From Deferribacteraceae bacterium (GTDB lineage Bacteria > Chrysiogenota > Deferribacteres > Deferribacterales > JAISNW01), in assembly GCA_031278965.1 (NCBI GenBank), contig JAITJJ010000082.1:1-7168 (forward strand): a stretch of DNA of 7,168 bases, given 5' to 3'. Positions 1 to 6,085 of this stretch are shown in pieces. The first letter of the stretch is position 1. Every line of letters begins with the position of its first letter. A model generated the notes under the pieces. It had not been told where the DNA came from and made no database searches. It was given only the letters and a program-made list of their open reading frames with translations. A program made the position numbers and the translations under genes.

Positions 1-66
1 TGAACTCAGAGCGGCGCAGTAATCAAAAAATCCCAGACTCTCCAGATCAAAAACGCGCCTGTCCAT
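1..66 (-). CDS. mutS2: Probable MutS2 N-terminal fragment (partial, runs off left edge)
   Basis: An open frame of 22 codons begins at an ATG (66 to 64), 7 bases after the cvpA stop, and runs to the window edge without a stop. The peptide begins MDRRVFDLESLGFFDY, which resembles the N-terminus of MutS2 proteins: a short charged start, then a helix of the 'leu-x-phe-asp' kind. MutS2 is a MutS-like ATPase; in Bacillus it acts in ribosome rescue, and in other bacteria it suppresses recombination. A cvpA-like gene near mutS2 is a known arrangement, for example yshB near mutSB in Bacillus subtilis. No Shine-Dalgarno sequence is obvious before the ATG, so translation may be coupled to cvpA. The identity rests on a short peptide plus context, and the ATPase domain lies outside the window. 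Confidence 0.6.
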   Translation of the reverse strand, partial: MDRRVFDLESLGFFDYCAALSS

Positions 67-73
67 AAATAAA

Positions 74-583
74 CTATATGGTATAGTTCATTATTGTAAA
101 CGGGGTTATATCGTTATCCCTTATTACCTTTTCCAAAAAACCGTAGGTAAGCGCCACTATATTCATGGCGTTTCCGGTTATTATCCCTTCCGTCAGAGTG
201 TTTTCCAATGACGGGATGAATACAACTGCCGCCCATAAAAGGACGCCCGTAAAAAGAACCCCAAAAAAGAGCCCCAAAAGCGCTCCGCACCCCCTTGAAA
301 CAAGGCTCGGCTTCTCCGCTTTTCCCAACAGAGAGATAATCCCGCCTAAAAATGAGATTGAGATACAGATTAATACAGAATAGAGAATAGGAAAGACCGT
401 CCGCTCATCAACAACAATGAATTTGTTTAAAAACTCCAAAATGTAAGGGGTGATGAAATATGAAACAAGGAACACTGCCGCGGCTAACACTAATAAAAGG
501 AGTTCATACAATAATCCTTTACGGAAGCCGAGCAGCCCAAAGAGAACGACAATTACAAGAGTTGCAATATCAAATAGCGTCAT
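74..583 (-). CDS. cvpA: CvpA family integral membrane protein
   Basis: The product is 169 residues, the usual size for the CvpA family (colicin V production / bacteriocin-related inner-membrane proteins). In Escherichia coli CvpA is needed for colicin V export and envelope homeostasis; the molecular activity is not settled. The start shows the family pattern: an acidic residue (FD, 4-5), a hydrophobic helix, then GFRKG at 19-23. Hydrophobic segments lie near residues 6-20, 27-48, 62-86 and 99-124, giving about four membrane helices and a short polar C-terminal tail. The ATG overlaps the yqeY stop in an ATGA arrangement, and a GGAGG ribosome-binding site lies inside the end of yqeY, so the two are translationally coupled. 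The probable mutS2 follows after 7 bases. Family assignment is firm; physiological role is not. Confidence 0.87.
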   Translation of the reverse strand: MTLFDIATLVIVVLFGLLGFRKGLLYELLLLVLAAAVFLVSYFITPYILEFLNKFIVVDERTVFPILYSVLICISISFLGGIISLLGKAEKPSLVSRGCGALLGLFFGVLFTGVLLWAAVVFIPSLENTLTEGIITGNAMNIVALTYGFLEKVIRDNDITPFTIMNYTI

Positions 584-1035
584 CCTGCTTCCTCCATAGC
601 TTTCTTTATCTGCTCGCTGATCACCTTCCCATCGGCTGCTGTTCCAAGCTTTCCCATAACCGATTTCATTACGAGCCCAAAACCTTTCTTTGGATCAAGG
701 GGGGCAAGCTCCGCAAGAGTTTCTGATATGCATCTGTTAATCTCCGCTTCGTCCGCCATTTTGGGCATATATTTCGCGAGAACATCCAAATACTTTTGCT
801 CCTTCTCCGCAAGATCAGCGCGTCCTGCTTTAAGAAAGATTTCCAACGCTTCCGTATGCTTTTTGATGAGGGTTTTCACGCATCTGACAACTTCATCATC
901 GTTTAATTCGCCCCTTTGAGAGAGCTCACTGTTTTTTATGTCGGTCTTTAAGAGGCGGATAATCTCCAAAGCATAGGTGTCTTTAGCTCTCATAAAACTT
1001 TTTAAGTCATCGTCAATCAGAATTTTGAGCGGCAT
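580..1035 (-). CDS. yqeY: GatB/YqeY domain-containing protein
   Basis: The product is 151 residues, typical of stand-alone YqeY proteins, which share the helical tail domain of the GatB subunit of the tRNA-dependent amidotransferase. The role is unproven; a link to tRNA or aminoacyl-tRNA metabolism is usually inferred from the domain. Family features seen: an N-terminal LKSFMRAKD helix (11-19) followed by LEIIRLLKTDIKNSE; AGRADLAEKE near 69-78; YMPK near 88-91; and a C-terminal GFGLVMKSVMGKLGTAADGK block ending in an amphipathic helix. The frame stays open 35 codons further upstream into pfkA, but the ATG at 1035 is preferred because GGAGGAAAG lies directly before it and the protein then starts where the family starts. 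The gene starts 19 bases after the pfkA stop and overlaps cvpA by 4 bases. Confidence 0.9.
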   Translation of the reverse strand: MPLKILIDDDLKSFMRAKDTYALEIIRLLKTDIKNSELSQRGELNDDEVVRCVKTLIKKHTEALEIFLKAGRADLAEKEQKYLDVLAKYMPKMADEAEINRCISETLAELAPLDPKKGFGLVMKSVMGKLGTAADGKVISEQIKKAMEEAG

Positions 1036-1054
1036 CTTTCCTCCTAAAAATAAA

Positions 1055-2014
1055 CTAATGCAGAATTTCAACCATATCCAGAAGGTTTTGGGGGAGAGTC
1101 TTTTTGGTGGATAAAACCTGTTCAAAGGGGGTTGAAACAACTTGGGTATTCTGAAGCCCTATCATCACGCCGGATTCCCCGGCTTTTAACTTCTGAACCG
1201 CTGCCATACCAAGCCGGGTAGCCAAGATTCTGTCAAAGTGGGTTGGAGAACCGCCTCTCTGAAGGTGCCCGAGAACGGTAATGCGGGTTTCAAAGCCTCC
1301 GATAAGGGAAAAAGCCTTTCCAAAATCATAGGCGGAGCCTGCTCCTTCCGCAACTATAACGATACTGCGGCTTTTCCCTTCCATATAGCGAACCTTTATC
1401 TTGCTGATGATAGACTCCAAAGAGTAGGGCACTTCCGGTATAATAACCGCCTCCGCCCCTACGGATACCGCCGCTGTCATAGCAAGGTAGCCGGAATTCC
1501 GCCCCATAACCTCAATCAAAAAAGTTCTGTCATGGGAGCTTGCGGTATCGTTAATCATATCAATGCAGTTGACGATGGTGTTTAGAGCGGTGTCAACCCC
1601 GATGGACATATCCGTTCCATACATATCGTTATCTATGGAACCGGGAAGCCCCACAACTTTAAGTCCGTATTTGTCGGAAAGCGCCTTTGCGCCGGTGAGG
1701 GAACCGTCTCCGCCTATAACCACAAAACCTTCAATACCAAATTTTGCGGCGTTCTCAACGGCTTTTTTCTGCCCTTCCTCCGTTTTAAACTCCAAACTGC
1801 GGGCGCTTCTAAGGAAGGTCCCTCCTTTATGTATACTGTTTGCCACATCTTTGCTTGCAAGCGGTTCTATAATCCCCTCTATCAACCCCTTATAGCCGGA
1901 ATAAATCCCGTAAGGCTCCATCCCTTCATAGAGGGCTGTCCTTACGGCGCTGCGTATGGCGGCATTCATACCGGGGCAATCCCCGCCGCTGGTTAAAATT
2001 CCTATTCTCTTCAT
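1055..2014 (-). CDS. pfkA: ATP-dependent 6-phosphofructokinase
   Basis: This encodes the cytoplasmic glycolytic enzyme that phosphorylates fructose 6-phosphate to fructose 1,6-bisphosphate. The 319-residue length equals that of classic bacterial PfkA. Motifs seen: ATP-binding TSGGDCPGMN (8-17); GGDGS (101-105), with glycine at 104 where pyrophosphate-dependent enzymes carry aspartate; PGSIDND (124-130) with the catalytic aspartate at 128 and glycine rather than lysine before it, again pointing to ATP; MGR (170-172) and LGHLQRGG (248-255) for sugar-phosphate binding. A TTG six codons upstream is in frame, but the ATG at 2014 matches the family start (MKRIGILTSGGD) and has GAGAGG about 10 bases before it. 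The gene lies 21 bases after queC and 19 before yqeY, in one apparent operon. Family PfkA enzymes are often inhibited by phosphoenolpyruvate; that is not visible here. Confidence 0.96.
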   Translation of the reverse strand: MKRIGILTSGGDCPGMNAAIRSAVRTALYEGMEPYGIYSGYKGLIEGIIEPLASKDVANSIHKGGTFLRSARSLEFKTEEGQKKAVENAAKFGIEGFVVIGGDGSLTGAKALSDKYGLKVVGLPGSIDNDMYGTDMSIGVDTALNTIVNCIDMINDTASSHDRTFLIEVMGRNSGYLAMTAAVSVGAEAVIIPEVPYSLESIISKIKVRYMEGKSRSIVIVAEGAGSAYDFGKAFSLIGGFETRITVLGHLQRGGSPTHFDRILATRLGMAAVQKLKAGESGVMIGLQNTQVVSTPFEQVLSTKKTLPQNLLDMVEILH

Positions 2015-2035
2015 AAAATTTTTACCTCTCAAATA

Positions 2036-2701
2036 TTAATGCGCATAGCGGATTGGGTCTGCCACCCCTGCCGCCTTAAAACCGTTTAGACGCAGGCGGC
2101 AGCTGTCACACACCCCGCACGCCTCTTCGCTCTCCCCATAGCAAGACCATGTAAGTTCAAAGGGAACACCGAGTTTTATCCCCAATTTCACAATATCCCC
2201 TTTATTCAGATCTATAAGCGGGGTTTCAACCGTTACTTTTTTTTGAACCAGAGCGACCGCCAAGAGCTCGTTAAACTTTTCAAAATACCCTTTGCGGCAG
2301 TCGGGGTAACCGCTGGAATCCTCTTCCACCGCCCCTATAAATATCTTTGACGCTCCTTTCACCTCCGCCCAACTTACCGCTATGGAGAGAAGGTGCGTAT
2401 TTCTAAACGGCACATATGTTGACGGGATGCGGGAAGGGTCTACCCCGCCTTTTTCTATGGGGATATTACCATCCGTAAGGGAAGAGCCCCCTATCGCTTT
2501 CAGATAGCCAATATCCGCGACAAGCCTTTCAAATACCCCAAAGTGTCCGCATATCAGATTAAACGAGTTTAATTCTTTTAATTCTGTTCTCTGCCCATAG
2601 TTTACGTGCAAGGCGGAAACCTGATAACCCGCATTGTTTGCAAAAGCAAGGGCAACCGCACTGTCAAGCCCCCCGCTTAAAACTACAACTGCTTTTTCCA
2701 T
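2036..2701 (-). CDS. queC: 7-cyano-7-deazaguanine synthase QueC
   Basis: QueC converts 7-carboxy-7-deazaguanine to preQ0 using ATP and ammonia, a step in making queuosine for position 34 of tRNAs with GUN anticodons. The 221-residue length is normal. The PP-loop ATP-binding motif SGGLDSA lies at residues 9-15. The zinc site is complete: Cys187, Cys195, Cys198 and Cys201 in a CYGESEEACGVCDSC block. The internal STYVPFRNTH (94-103) and GYPDCR (131-136) blocks are also typical. The start fits the family, yet no clear Shine-Dalgarno sequence precedes it; an extended -10 promoter sits just upstream. It is the first gene of the minus-strand operon. No other queuosine gene (queD, queE, queF, tgt) is in the window, so they must be elsewhere if the pathway is complete. 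The window shows no functional tie to pfkA. Confidence 0.96.
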   Translation of the reverse strand: MEKAVVVLSGGLDSAVALAFANNAGYQVSALHVNYGQRTELKELNSFNLICGHFGVFERLVADIGYLKAIGGSSLTDGNIPIEKGGVDPSRIPSTYVPFRNTHLLSIAVSWAEVKGASKIFIGAVEEDSSGYPDCRKGYFEKFNELLAVALVQKKVTVETPLIDLNKGDIVKLGIKLGVPFELTWSCYGESEEACGVCDSCRLRLNGFKAAGVADPIRYAH

Positions 2702-2707
2702 AAGCCC

Positions 2708-2716
2708 AGTATAACA
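2708..2716 (-). promoter_or_regulatory. Extended -10 promoter for the queC operon
   Basis: Read on the minus strand, the sequence TGTTATACT carries the TGn extension plus a near-consensus TATACT box. Only GGGCTT separates it from the queC ATG, which puts the expected transcription start on or next to the A of the ATG. There is no good -35 element 16-18 bases upstream (TATTAA at best), as is common for extended -10 promoters. Confidence is moderate because a promoter can arise by chance in AT-rich DNA and further promoters may lie upstream. Confidence 0.45.
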
Positions 2717-2910
2717 AAAAAGATTGAGTTTTAATACTTATTTGTTTTCGGAGGGATTTTATCTCTGTTCTGCTTGCGCCTAAGCTTATCCAAATATATT
2801 TATCCAGACTGCCGGAAAGTGTAAAATATGTTGCTTGCCTTAAATAATTCCGAATTTGTGCGGAAGTCAGGCATTGCCGCTGTAGTGCAATCCGTATTGG
2901 GGGAAGCTAA

Positions 2911-2928
2911 AAAGGGGGCGCCCCCTTT
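2911..2928. repeat. 18-base perfect palindrome
   Basis: AAAGGGGGC is followed immediately by its exact reverse complement GCCCCCTTT. As RNA it could form a 7-bp hairpin with a GCGC loop. On the minus strand it is followed by TT, giving a TTTTT run, so it could act as a weak terminator for transcripts approaching queC from the right. On the plus strand it is followed by CC, not a T run. Perfect two-fold symmetry with no spacer also fits a protein-binding site. Function is undetermined. Confidence 0.6.
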
Positions 2929-2950
2929 CCAAACACTCGGCATTATCGTC

Positions 2951-2979
2951 TTGTAAATAAAGACAAGTTGTGATAAATA
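2951..2979 (+). promoter_or_regulatory. Possible promoter for the outer-membrane protein gene
   Basis: TTGTAA (2951-2956) and TAAATA (2974-2979) are separated by 17 bases, and a TG sits one base before the -10 box, giving an extended form. The transcript would start near 2986, leaving a leader of about 60 bases. A second candidate, TTGAGT (2992-2997) with TAAAAG (3015-3020), also at 17 bases, would give a shorter leader. The interval is AT-rich, so either could be fortuitous. Confidence 0.3.
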
Positions 2980-3047
2980 GGGATATACAATTTGAGTATC
3001 TATATTTTTTGAAATAAAAGATAGGAGCTTTTCTCTTTAGCGGGGGG

Positions 3048-3719
3048 ATGACTGTGGGAAGATTGTTTTTTGGTTTCTTTATTCTAACCTTTGTTTTAGC
3101 TGCTCCCTTTGTACTGGCCCAGTATCTCCCCAAACGTCCGCCAGCAGAGGTTGATAACGAGAATATTCAGGATATTTCCAAGCATAGGTTAAGTGCGTAT
3201 ATAGGCTCCTTTAGTCCATCAGGCACGTACCCCGCATTCGGAAGTTATCCCGAAACCAAATTTGACAGAGGTTTTACCGGCGGGGCGGCTTATTCCTTTA
3301 ATATATGGGAAAATATTGAAGTCGGTCCGTTTCTTGATCTAATCGCTTTTGCTCCAAAGGAAGTTACCCACAGCACATATAAAACATCCGTTGATATAAC
3401 TGAAATTATATTCGGGCTTTCCGCAAGTGCGGCGTTTCCGTTGCTAAACGGCCGCCTTATACTTCAAGGCGGCTTAAGCGGGGGTTATGCCATAACATCC
3501 CAAACAGTTAAGCAAAAATCCTTTTCCGCTTCCCGCGAGCTGCAGGATAATGGGGGAACTTACGCCATAGGGATTATCGGAGAAGCTCGCTATAGGATAA
3601 CCGATGTATGGGATGCGGGCTTAATTCTTAAATACACATACTTAAATCAAAAAAGCGATGCCGAGGATATTGATCTGGGCGGGACTTCTTTCCTCATTGC
3701 GGCGGGTTTCAGGTTTTAA
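3048..3719 (+). CDS. Predicted outer-membrane beta-barrel protein
   Basis: The 223-residue product has a clear Sec signal peptide: Arg5, a long hydrophobic core (6-23) and a VLA cleavage motif ending at residue 24, leaving a mature protein of about 199 residues starting QYLPKRPP. The mature part alternates polar and hydrophobic residues in likely strands (about 47-55, 76-84, 90-101, 114-130, 136-149, 171-185, 189-200, 212-223) and ends in FRF, the C-terminal aromatic signal recognised by the BAM machinery. This suggests a small barrel of roughly eight strands in the OmpX/OmpA-like or general porin-family class; ligand and function are unknown. Start choice is uncertain: six G bases abut the ATG at 3048 with no spacing, whereas a GTG at 3054 would put that G run at a good ribosome-binding distance. 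The gene is alone in its orientation and converges on the U32 gene across 30 bases with no obvious terminator. Confidence 0.75.
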   Translation: MTVGRLFFGFFILTFVLAAPFVLAQYLPKRPPAEVDNENIQDISKHRLSAYIGSFSPSGTYPAFGSYPETKFDRGFTGGAAYSFNIWENIEVGPFLDLIAFAPKEVTHSTYKTSVDITEIIFGLSASAAFPLLNGRLILQGGLSGGYAITSQTVKQKSFSASRELQDNGGTYAIGIIGEARYRITDVWDAGLILKYTYLNQKSDAEDIDLGGTSFLIAAGFRF

Positions 3720-3749
3720 TTTTTTATGCTCCTCTTTTAAGGACGACAC

Positions 3750-4940
3750 CTATTTTGAGCGGGCTTCTCGCCTTATTATCATCCCTTCCGTAACAGGAAC
3801 GCCGTGCATAGCAATCTCCACATATTCTCCGTTTTGAGCATAGGCGGGGTTTTTATTTCCGTATACTATCTCAGCGGTTATCCCAATGTCATCTCCCGCA
3901 AGAGTCAATACGGATATTCTGTCGCCGCTATCTATTCTTGCCCGGCAGGTGATCTCCGCTCCCGCGGAGGTTTGTTTTTCTATTACTCCAACAAGCTCTG
4001 TTTTGCGGATATAGGAAGAGGTGTTATGGTTCATCGCAGCGCTGTCCGGGGTATCCGCATAAAATCCTTCCGTATAATCCCTATTTGAAATACTTTTCAG
4101 CTTCTCTTCCCACTCCGGGTTATAGGCAAACCGTGTCAAAGCAGAGTCTACGGCCTGTCTGTAGACCGCAGCCGTAACCGCCGTATATAGCTCGCTTTTC
4201 ATACGCCCTTCAATCTTTACAGAGGCAGCCCCCATTTCAGAGAGTTCCCCGATACGCTTAATCAAACAGAGATCTTTTGCGTTATAGAGATAAGTTCCCC
4301 GCTCGTCCTCATCGATTTTTAAAAATTCATCGGGGCGGGTGAGCTCCGCAATATATTTCCAACGGCAAGACTGGGCGCACTCTCCGCTGTTTGCCGCTCT
4401 CCCCGCCAGATAAGCGCTCATAAGGCATCTGCCGGAATATGAGATACATATTGCCCCATGGACAAATACCTCTATTTCGCACGGGGATTTTTTTATAATC
4501 TCTCTAAGGGCAGTACGGGAGGTTTCCCGTGCCAATATCACCCGCTTTGCTCCAAGTTCACTCCATAGCCGCGCCGCGCCGCTGTTGGTTACATTTGCCT
4601 GAGTGCTGATGAAGACGGGGCAATCCGGAAGTTCTTTTTTTACAATAGCAAAAACCCCCATATCTGCAACAATAACACCGTCCGCACCCAGAGGAGCGAT
4701 CTCTTTTAAGTAGGTTGCGATATTTTTTAATTCGGGCTCACTGGGGAATATATTTAAGGTTAGATACCCTTTTTTTCCTCGTTCATGCAGATATCGGAGC
4801 GCTTTTTCTAACTCGGCAGGGGTAAAATTTCCTGCTTTAGCTCTAAGGGAAAAATCACCGCCAAAATATACGGCATCCGCACCGTAGAGAAGCGCTGTCT
4901 TTAGTTTTGAAAAATTACCTGCCGGAGATAAGAGCTCCAT
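3750..4940 (-). CDS. Peptidase U32 family protein (TrhP/RlhA-like RNA hydroxylase)
   Basis: The 396-residue product begins MELLSPAGNFSKLKTALLYGADAVYFGG, the hallmark N-terminus of the U32 family (written here only as a start pattern: ELLSPAGN, then GADAVYFGG). The signature EVFVHGAICISYSGRC lies at 157-172, and the four conserved cysteines Cys165, Cys172, Cys188 and Cys192 probably hold an iron-sulphur cluster. KIEGRMKS (242-249) is also typical. Although named peptidases, studied bacterial members support prephenate-dependent hydroxylation of RNA: TrhP for tRNA uridine 34 and RlhA for 23S rRNA C2501. Length and layout fit the TrhP group better than the longer RlhA, but this is inference. The start is supported by AGGAGG (4946-4951) inside the end of miaA. 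The gene begins one base after the miaA stop, so the pair should be translationally coupled. Confidence 0.88.
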   Translation of the reverse strand: MELLSPAGNFSKLKTALLYGADAVYFGGDFSLRAKAGNFTPAELEKALRYLHERGKKGYLTLNIFPSEPELKNIATYLKEIAPLGADGVIVADMGVFAIVKKELPDCPVFISTQANVTNSGAARLWSELGAKRVILARETSRTALREIIKKSPCEIEVFVHGAICISYSGRCLMSAYLAGRAANSGECAQSCRWKYIAELTRPDEFLKIDEDERGTYLYNAKDLCLIKRIGELSEMGAASVKIEGRMKSELYTAVTAAVYRQAVDSALTRFAYNPEWEEKLKSISNRDYTEGFYADTPDSAAMNHNTSSYIRKTELVGVIEKQTSAGAEITCRARIDSGDRISVLTLAGDDIGITAEIVYGNKNPAYAQNGEYVEIAMHGVPVTEGMIIRREARSK

Positions 4941-4941
4941 T

Positions 4942-5826
4942 TTACCCTCCTGCCGCGAGGTGTTTTAAGATACCGTCCGCACTTAAAACAAGAGTATCTT
5001 TCATCCGCCTAAACCACGTAAGCTGACGTTTTGCAAAATTGCGGGTTTTCTGAGATATTAACTCTTTCGCCATATCTATAGTCATCTGATTGGCAGCTAC
5101 CGCTGCAAGCTCACGATACCCTATTGCTCGAAACGCCGGGGCGTCAGGGGCAACGCCTAAACTAAGAAGGCATTTCACCTCTTCAAGCCACCCCGCCTGC
5201 AGCATTTTCTCGCAGCGCCCGTTTATATCTCTGTATAATATATCCCTCTGCTTATCCAATATATAAACATTATACTTAAATCTTGCCTCTCCTTTAAAGA
5301 GTTTGCGGGCGGCAGAAAGCGGGATGCCTAAGGATTTCCATACCTCAAGGGCACGCACAAGGCGGATTTTATCGTTGGAGTTTATCTTCACGGCACTCTC
5401 TGGATCAACTTGGGAAAGCTCCGCATAAAGCTCCTCTTTAGGGAGGGTTAAAAGGGCTTTCCGCATTAAAGGATCTATGGATGGTTCGTTAAAAAGCCCG
5501 TTTCTTAAACTTTCGATATATAAACCAGTTCCTCCTGCAACAATCGGCTTTTTCCCATTCCCAATTATCTTTGCAATCGCCTGCTCCGCATGTTCAACAA
5601 AACGCCCTGCACTGTAGGATTCGCCGGGCTCTAAAATATTCACCAGATGATGGGGGAAACGCTTTAGTATTGCCGGATCGGGCTTTGCTGTTCCAATATT
5701 TAACCCCCGATAGACTTGAAAGGCATCAGCGCTTATAAACTCATACTCCGGGCGCTCTTCCAAAAATCTGTAAACCACAGCGGATTTTCCGGAAGACGTG
5801 GCGCCAGTGATAATGGGAATTTTCAT
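4942..5826 (-). CDS. miaA: tRNA dimethylallyltransferase MiaA
   Basis: MiaA transfers a dimethylallyl group to N6 of adenosine 37 in tRNAs reading codons that start with U. The product is 294 residues, normal for the family. Motifs in order: P-loop GATSSGKS (8-15; alanine where many have proline); SADAFQVYRGLNIGTAKP (32-49) with the substrate-binding aspartate; HHLVNILEPGESYSAGRF (59-76); VAGGTGLY (96-103); AIGYREL (234-240); and KTRNFAKRQLTWFRR (260-274). The ATG at 5826 is chosen because the P-loop then sits close to the N-terminus as in relatives. The frame stays open to a TTG at 5871, which adds 15 residues unlike the family. The ribosome-binding site before 5826 is weak (GAG about 9 bases upstream). 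The last codons encode GG and contain the ribosome-binding site for the U32 gene. Confidence 0.96.
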   Translation of the reverse strand: MKIPIITGATSSGKSAVVYRFLEERPEYEFISADAFQVYRGLNIGTAKPDPAILKRFPHHLVNILEPGESYSAGRFVEHAEQAIAKIIGNGKKPIVAGGTGLYIESLRNGLFNEPSIDPLMRKALLTLPKEELYAELSQVDPESAVKINSNDKIRLVRALEVWKSLGIPLSAARKLFKGEARFKYNVYILDKQRDILYRDINGRCEKMLQAGWLEEVKCLLSLGVAPDAPAFRAIGYRELAAVAANQMTIDMAKELISQKTRNFAKRQLTWFRRMKDTLVLSADGILKHLAAGG

Positions 5827-5873
5827 TTTATCGCTCAAATCTTTCCCCAATCTTATGCAACTTATGACCAACC

Positions 5874-5902
5874 GTCTTAGCCGATTTTGTGCATAAAATC
5901 AA
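5874..5902 (-). promoter_or_regulatory. Possible promoter for miaA and the U32 gene
   Basis: On the minus strand TTGATT (5902-5897) and TAAGAC (5879-5874) are 17 bases apart, predicting a start near 5867 and a leader of about 40 bases. The -35 region overlaps a short inverted repeat, GATTTT and AAAATC around GTGCAT (5883-5900), which could be an operator. Both hexamers deviate from consensus, so the call is tentative. Confidence 0.3.
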
Positions 5903-5952
5903 CACAAACAATTGCAGAACTAACCTTCCGGGAACGACTTGCTTCGCTGTAA

Positions 5953-5987
5953 ATAAATATGTCCGATAAAACAAGGAGACGCAAGCA
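5953..5987. repeat. Segment with inverted similarity to 2771-2803
   Basis: On the minus strand this stretch reads TGCTTGCGTCT, then TTATC, then ATATTTAT. The same three blocks occur in the same order on the plus strand at 2771-2781 (TGCTTGCGCCT), 2786-2790 and 2796-2803, with spacers differing by a few bases. The two copies are in inverted orientation about 3.2 kb apart, flanking the outer-membrane, U32 and miaA genes. The match is imperfect (24 of about 36 positions) and two blocks are AT-rich, so chance is possible. Confidence 0.3.
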
Positions 5988-6053
5988 TCATAAAGTGCAG
6001 ATCATTTCCCTAAAACGTGTCTGAAACTTTAAGGTTTTCTTTTATTATTACAA

Positions 6054-6066
6054 TATGATATTATCA
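6054..6066 (+). promoter_or_regulatory. Likely -10 box and overlapping palindrome upstream of the recombinase
   Basis: TATGAT (6054-6059) is a good -10 box 26 bases before the recombinase ATG; the -35 region is poor. It overlaps TGATATTATCA (6056-6066), a perfect palindrome around one central base. A bound protein there would block the promoter, so self-control by the recombinase or another repressor is conceivable. The surrounding DNA is very AT-rich, which lowers confidence. Confidence 0.35.
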
Positions 6067-6085
6067 ATTTTTTGGAGATACAATA

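Larger units (their letters stand above)
2702..3047. other. Divergent intergenic region between queC and the outer-membrane protein gene
   Basis: No convincing gene is found in these 346 bases. An open frame on the minus strand that enters from inside the plus-strand outer-membrane gene has no family features. The region holds the queC promoter at its left end, two TGCTTGC direct repeats (2771-2777 and 2832-2838), two TTATCC repeats with 8 bases between them (2786-2791 and 2800-2805), a short TTCCG/CGGAA inverted repeat (2848-2865), an 18-base GC-rich palindrome (2911-2928), and promoter-like boxes for the plus-strand gene at its right end. No riboswitch fold was recognised, including preQ1 types on the queC side. 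Confidence 0.6.

Noticed and set aside
1036..1140. Upstream extension of yqeY into pfkA
   Set aside because: The 35 extra residues read through pfkA coding sequence, are unlike YqeY proteins, and a strong ribosome-binding site precedes the internal ATG at 1035.
2702..2900. preQ1 riboswitch upstream of queC
   Set aside because: No preQ1 aptamer pattern was found on the minus strand, and the likely promoter leaves no room for a leader.
2867..3133. Minus-strand 88-codon frame across the intergenic region and the start of the outer-membrane gene
   Set aside because: It is antisense to a clear signal peptide, has no family features and its composition looks like reverse-read non-coding DNA.
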